From: Alphaproteobacteria bacterium
GTDB lineage: Bacteria; Pseudomonadota; Alphaproteobacteria; Micropepsales; Micropepsaceae
Direction: 5' to 3'
Length of the DNA stretch: 8,488 nucleotides
Assembly: GCA_025935155.1 (NCBI GenBank)
Contig: JAICVV010000069.1
Coordinates: 1 to 8,488, forward strand
Shown: positions 5,804 to 8,488 of the stretch, in pieces
How the letters are laid out: each line of letters begins with the position of its first letter
How positions within the stretch are numbered: position 1 is the stretch's first letter
Program-made: the position numbers and the translations under genes
Notes under the pieces: model-generated
The model's database searches: none
What the model was told of the DNA's origin: nothing
Seen by the model: only the letters and a program-made list of their open reading frames with translations

Positions 5804-6744
5804 TTGGCGCCCGTCAGCAGATTGGCGAACTTTCCGGCGTCGAACACCTGCAGATCGTCTGCCTGTTCTCCTACACCAATGAAGTAAACGGGCAGCCCAA
5901 ACCTGTCCGCGAGCGCCACGAGGATGCCCCCTTTGGCGGTCCCATCCAGTTTGGTCATGATCAGGCCGGTCAGCGGGACGATGGCTTTGAACGCCTCCAC
6001 CTGGGCGATCGCGTTCTGTCCCGTGGTCGCATCCAGCACGAGAATGACGGCATGCGGTGCGGTGACGTCCAGCTTGCGAATGACACGGGCAATCTTTTCC
6101 AGTTCGGCCATGAGGCCCGTTTTGTTGTGCAGGCGCCCGGCGGTGTCGATAAGCAGCACGTCAGCATTGGTAGCTTGCGCCCTTTCCAAAGCTTCGAAGG
6201 CGAGCCCCGCCGCATCGGCGCCGGCCTCGCGCGCCACCACCTCGGCGCCGGTGCGTTCGCCCCAGATCTGCAGCTGCTCGATTGCCGCGGCGCGGAACGT
6301 ATCGGCGGCGGCGAGGACAACCTTCTTGCCGTCACGTGCAAAGCGCAGCGCAAGTTTGCCGATGGTGGTCGTTTTTCCGGTGCCATTCACACCGGCAATG
6401 AGAATGACGAATGGTTTCTTTGTGGAATCGGTGGTGAACTGTTTTTCAGCCGGCTTGAGAACGTTGAGCATTTCGTCGGCCAGCACGCGCCGTAGCTCGG
6501 CTTCGGAAATCAGCCAGTCGTAACGCTCGCGCGCGACGTTTTGAGAAATGCGCGAAGCCAGTGAGGCACCGAGGTCGGCACGCACCAACGCTTCCTCCAG
6601 TTCCTCGACAGTCTGCGCATCCAGTTTCTTGCGTGTGAAGACGCCGGCCAGGTTGTCGCTCAAGCCTCCGCTGGAACGGGAAAGGCCTTCCTTCAGCCGC
6701 TCGAACAGTGTGGGCGGCGGAGGCGCTTCGCCAAATGTCCTCAT
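5800..6744 (-). CDS. ftsY: Signal recognition particle receptor FtsY
   Basis: FtsY is the SRP receptor GTPase; with Ffh it delivers ribosomes making membrane proteins to the translocon. The 314-residue product has the N domain (about 12-100) and the G domain (about 110-310). The G motifs are G1 GVNGTGKTTT (118-127), G2 DTFRAAA (148-154), G3 DTAGR (200-204) and G4 TKLD (264-267), followed by GTAKGG and the closing GVGEQADDL (290-298). FtsY rather than Ffh is indicated by the missing methionine-rich M domain and the ending after the G domain. The acidic N-terminal A domain of E. coli FtsY is absent, so membrane contact must rely on the short N-terminal helix around FERLKEGLSR (14-23). Start and stop both form ATGA overlaps with mtaB and ispZ. 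Confidence 0.97.
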   Translation of the reverse strand: MRTFGEAPPPPTLFERLKEGLSRSSGGLSDNLAGVFTRKKLDAQTVEELEEALVRADLGASLASRISQNVARERYDWLISEAELRRVLADEMLNVLKPAEKQFTTDSTKKPFVILIAGVNGTGKTTTIGKLALRFARDGKKVVLAAADTFRAAAIEQLQIWGERTGAEVVAREAGADAAGLAFEALERAQATNADVLLIDTAGRLHNKTGLMAELEKIARVIRKLDVTAPHAVILVLDATTGQNAIAQVEAFKAIVPLTGLIMTKLDGTAKGGILVALADRFGLPVYFIGVGEQADDLQVFDAGKFANLLTGAK

Positions 6745-7994
6745 TGCAGGGCTGCAATCAAATGCGTTGGAGCTGCGGCCGTAATCTGCGCCGGGACGAA
6801 TAAACCCGGCATTGCCGCGCCTCCGATTTGCACCTGAGCGAAACAGGCCGTTCTTCCAAGGCCGGGCTTTTCGACCAGCACGGTCTGGGCTGTCTGCACC
6901 AGCGACTGCATTCGGCGGGTCAGCGCCACGGCGCCTTTCTCCCGCAGGCGTGCGCTCCGTTCCTTGATCACAGGCTTGGGCACCTGCGGCATCCGAGCGG
7001 CAGGCGTGCCTTTCCGCGGGCTGAACGGGAACACGTGCAGGTAGCTGAAGCCCGCGTCGTCCACGAGCTTCTCAGTATTTTCGAACATTGTCTCTGTTTC
7101 CGTCGGGAAACCGGCGATCAGGTCGGCGCCGAATGCCGCCTCCGGGCGTAAGCGCCGGACTTCCTCACAGAACTCGACCGTGTGTTTACGCGAATGCCGC
7201 CGCTTCATGCGCTTGAGGATCATATCGTCGCCGGACTGAACGGACAGATGGAAGTGGGGCGCGAGCCGTTCTTCTTCCGCAATCAGACGCATGAGGGTGG
7301 GATCGGCTTCGATGGAATCGATGGACGACAATCGCAGCCGCCGCAATTCCGGAACCTGCTTCAGAATCTTCGCGCAGAGCTGGCCGAGACTGGGCGCGCC
7401 GGGCAAATCCGCGCCGTAGCTGGTGAGGTCTACGCCGGTAAGCACAATTTCGCCGTAGCCGCGCTCTGTCAGGCGGCGTGCTTCGTCCACCACCGCGCCC
7501 ATGGCAACGCTACGCGAATTTCCCCGCCCATACGGAATGATACAGAAGGTGCAGCGGTGATCGCAGCCGTTTTGCACCTGCAGGAAGGCGCGGGCCCGCC
7601 CCTCAAACGAATCGACGAAATGAGAGGCAATCTCACGAACGGCGAAGATGTCGTTGACGCGCACACGCTCGGCTTCTGCAACGCCGAAATCGGCGTAGTT
7701 TGCGCTTCGCAGCTTTTCTTCATTGCCGAGTACGAGATCGACTTCGGGCATCGCGGAAAATGCCGCGCGATCGATCTGCGCGGCACAGCCCGTGACGATA
7801 ATTTTCGCGTCCGCATTGCTCCGGCGCGCCTTGCGGATCGCCTGCCGCGACTGGCGCACAGCTTCGGCGGTTACCGCGCAGGTGTTGACAATGACGGCAT
7901 TCGTAAGCCCTGCGGCCGTGGCCTGCGCGCGGATCGCCTCGGACTCGTATGCGTTGAGCCGGCACCCGAAGGTAATGATTTGCGGCGCGCTCAT
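6741..7994 (-). CDS. mtaB: tRNA (N6-threonylcarbamoyladenosine37-2-)-methylthiotransferase MtaB
   Basis: MtaB converts t6A37 to ms2t6A37 in ANN-decoding tRNAs using two iron-sulfur clusters and S-adenosylmethionine. The 417-residue product has the N-terminal methylthiotransferase domain with cluster cysteines Cys11 (FGCRLN), Cys39 (VNTCAV) and Cys70 (VTGCAA). The radical-SAM core has CDHRCTFC (Cys144, Cys148, Cys151), HFHLSVQSGDD (248-258) and GADLIAGFPTET (289-300). A short C-terminal TRAM-like region covers about 360-417. FGCRLNAYES marks MtaB rather than MiaB. I chose ATG 7994 because it forms an ATGA overlap with dapF and puts the conserved TFGCRLN near the N-terminus. The same frame stays open upstream to an ATG at 8210, but that extension has no conserved character and overlaps dapF. 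Confidence 0.95.
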   Translation of the reverse strand: MSAPQIITFGCRLNAYESEAIRAQATAAGLTNAVIVNTCAVTAEAVRQSRQAIRKARRSNADAKIIVTGCAAQIDRAAFSAMPEVDLVLGNEEKLRSANYADFGVAEAERVRVNDIFAVREIASHFVDSFEGRARAFLQVQNGCDHRCTFCIIPYGRGNSRSVAMGAVVDEARRLTERGYGEIVLTGVDLTSYGADLPGAPSLGQLCAKILKQVPELRRLRLSSIDSIEADPTLMRLIAEEERLAPHFHLSVQSGDDMILKRMKRRHSRKHTVEFCEEVRRLRPEAAFGADLIAGFPTETETMFENTEKLVDDAGFSYLHVFPFSPRKGTPAARMPQVPKPVIKERSARLREKGAVALTRRMQSLVQTAQTVLVEKPGLGRTACFAQVQIGGAAMPGLFVPAQITAAAPTHLIAALQ

Positions 7995-8488
7995 CGGAGC
8001 GCTCCCAAATCGACCTCTCCGCGGAAGCTCAATGCTGCCGGGCCGGTCATGAGCACCGGCGCATTCCCGCCCTGCCATTCGATGCTGAGCGTTCCGCCAT
8101 CGAGCATAACCTCCACTTGTTTGCCACAGAGGCCACGCCGTTGCGCCGCTACCGCCGAGGCGCACGCGCCGGTGCCGCAGGCGCGCGTGATGCCCGCACC
8201 CCGCTCCCACACCCGCATCCGCAAGCGATCCGAGGCCATCACCTCGGCGAACTCCACATTCGTGCGCTCGGGAAACATTGCATGCCGCTCAATCGCCGGT
8301 CCAAGCTCGCCCACCGGCGCTGTTTCGGCATTCTCCACGAAAACCACAAAATGCGGATTGCCCACCGATACTGCGGAGCCGCTGATGCCACGATCATCAA
8401 AATCAATTATGAAAGAGCGCGTATCCATCTCTCGCGCAAGTGGGATTTCGTGCCAGCCGAACCGCGGCGCACCTATATCGACGGTAAC
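7991..8488 (-). CDS. dapF: Diaminopimelate epimerase DapF (C-terminal part, cut by the right edge)
   Basis: DapF converts LL- to meso-diaminopimelate, a precursor of lysine and peptidoglycan. The frame stays open to the right edge, so an internal Met at 8428 is not the start. The visible 165 residues begin VTVDIGAPRFGWHEIPL, typical of the middle of DapF. The part seen includes SVGNPHFVVF (41-50 of the visible part), PERTNVEF (73-80) and RVWERGAGITRACGTGACAS (92-111), which holds the second catalytic cysteine (Cys104 of the visible part). The first catalytic cysteine and the true start lie outside the window. About 40% of the protein should be missing if it has the usual 270-290 residues. The TGA stop overlaps the mtaB ATG by four bases. 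Confidence 0.96.
   Translation of the reverse strand, partial: VTVDIGAPRFGWHEIPLAREMDTRSFIIDFDDRGISGSAVSVGNPHFVVFVENAETAPVGELGPAIERHAMFPERTNVEFAEVMASDRLRMRVWERGAGITRACGTGACASAVAAQRRGLCGKQVEVMLDGGTLSIEWQGGNAPVLMTGPAALSFRGEVDLGALR

Noticed and set aside
7995..8210. A 72-residue N-terminal extension of mtaB from an ATG at 8210.
   Set aside because: It would overlap dapF by more than 200 bases, has no conserved character, and the ATG at 7994 gives the normal MtaB N-terminus and an ATGA junction.
7991..8428. dapF starting at the internal Met at 8428.
   Set aside because: The frame continues upstream to the window edge with typical DapF sequence (VDIGAPRFGW), so the gene is truncated by the window and the Met is internal.
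1..8488. Search for a mobile element, defence system, CRISPR array or other novel multi-gene system.
   Set aside because: All substantial ORFs match well-known core families, gene order looks ancestral, and I saw no terminal repeats, integrase, tandem spacer array or shift in base composition.

Overview
This window looks like ordinary chromosomal core sequence from a GC-rich alphaproteobacterium. The evidence is the gene order dapF-mtaB-ftsY-ispZ beside a ccmABCDG cytochrome c maturation cluster, an arrangement I recall from Rhizobiales-type genomes, together with a PhaB-type acetoacetyl-CoA reductase. There is no rRNA gene, so I cannot name a genus. Coding density is high and many genes overlap by 1 to 4 bases. 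I see no tRNA, rRNA, CRISPR array, insertion sequence, prophage or plasmid feature.

Left part (1-985). A glutathione S-transferase family gene lies on the minus strand. About 65 bases beyond its stop, a probable new minus-strand gene starts and runs off the left edge. A 208-base gap separates the GST gene from the divergent phaB gene. The gap holds two inverted repeats, one a GC-rich hairpin followed by four T, that would lie in the phaB leader.

Plus-strand block (986-4475). phaB, ccmA, ccmB, ccmC, ccmD and ccmG follow one another with very small gaps or overlaps and probably form one transcript. CcmA and CcmB form the ABC module that releases holo-CcmE. CcmC with CcmD loads haem on CcmE. 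CcmG is the periplasmic thioredoxin that keeps apocytochrome cysteines reduced. ccmE, ccmF, ccmH and ccmI are not in the window. The 51-codon ccmD is easily missed and was found by reading the gap between ccmC and ccmG.

Minus-strand block (4472-8488). A MarR-family regulator converges on ccmG so tightly that the two stop codons overlap. Behind it, after a 231-base gap with a possible terminator, come ispZ (yciB), ftsY, mtaB and dapF. Transcription runs dapF to ispZ, and every junction is an ATGA overlap. dapF lacks its N-terminus because it leaves the window on the right. The four products act in lysine/peptidoglycan precursor synthesis, tRNA modification, membrane protein targeting and the cell envelope.

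I found no convincing new biological system. The points most worth checking are the phaB-ccm linkage, the structured phaB leader, the overlapping stops of ccmG and marR, and a small unassigned ORF at 5108-5257.
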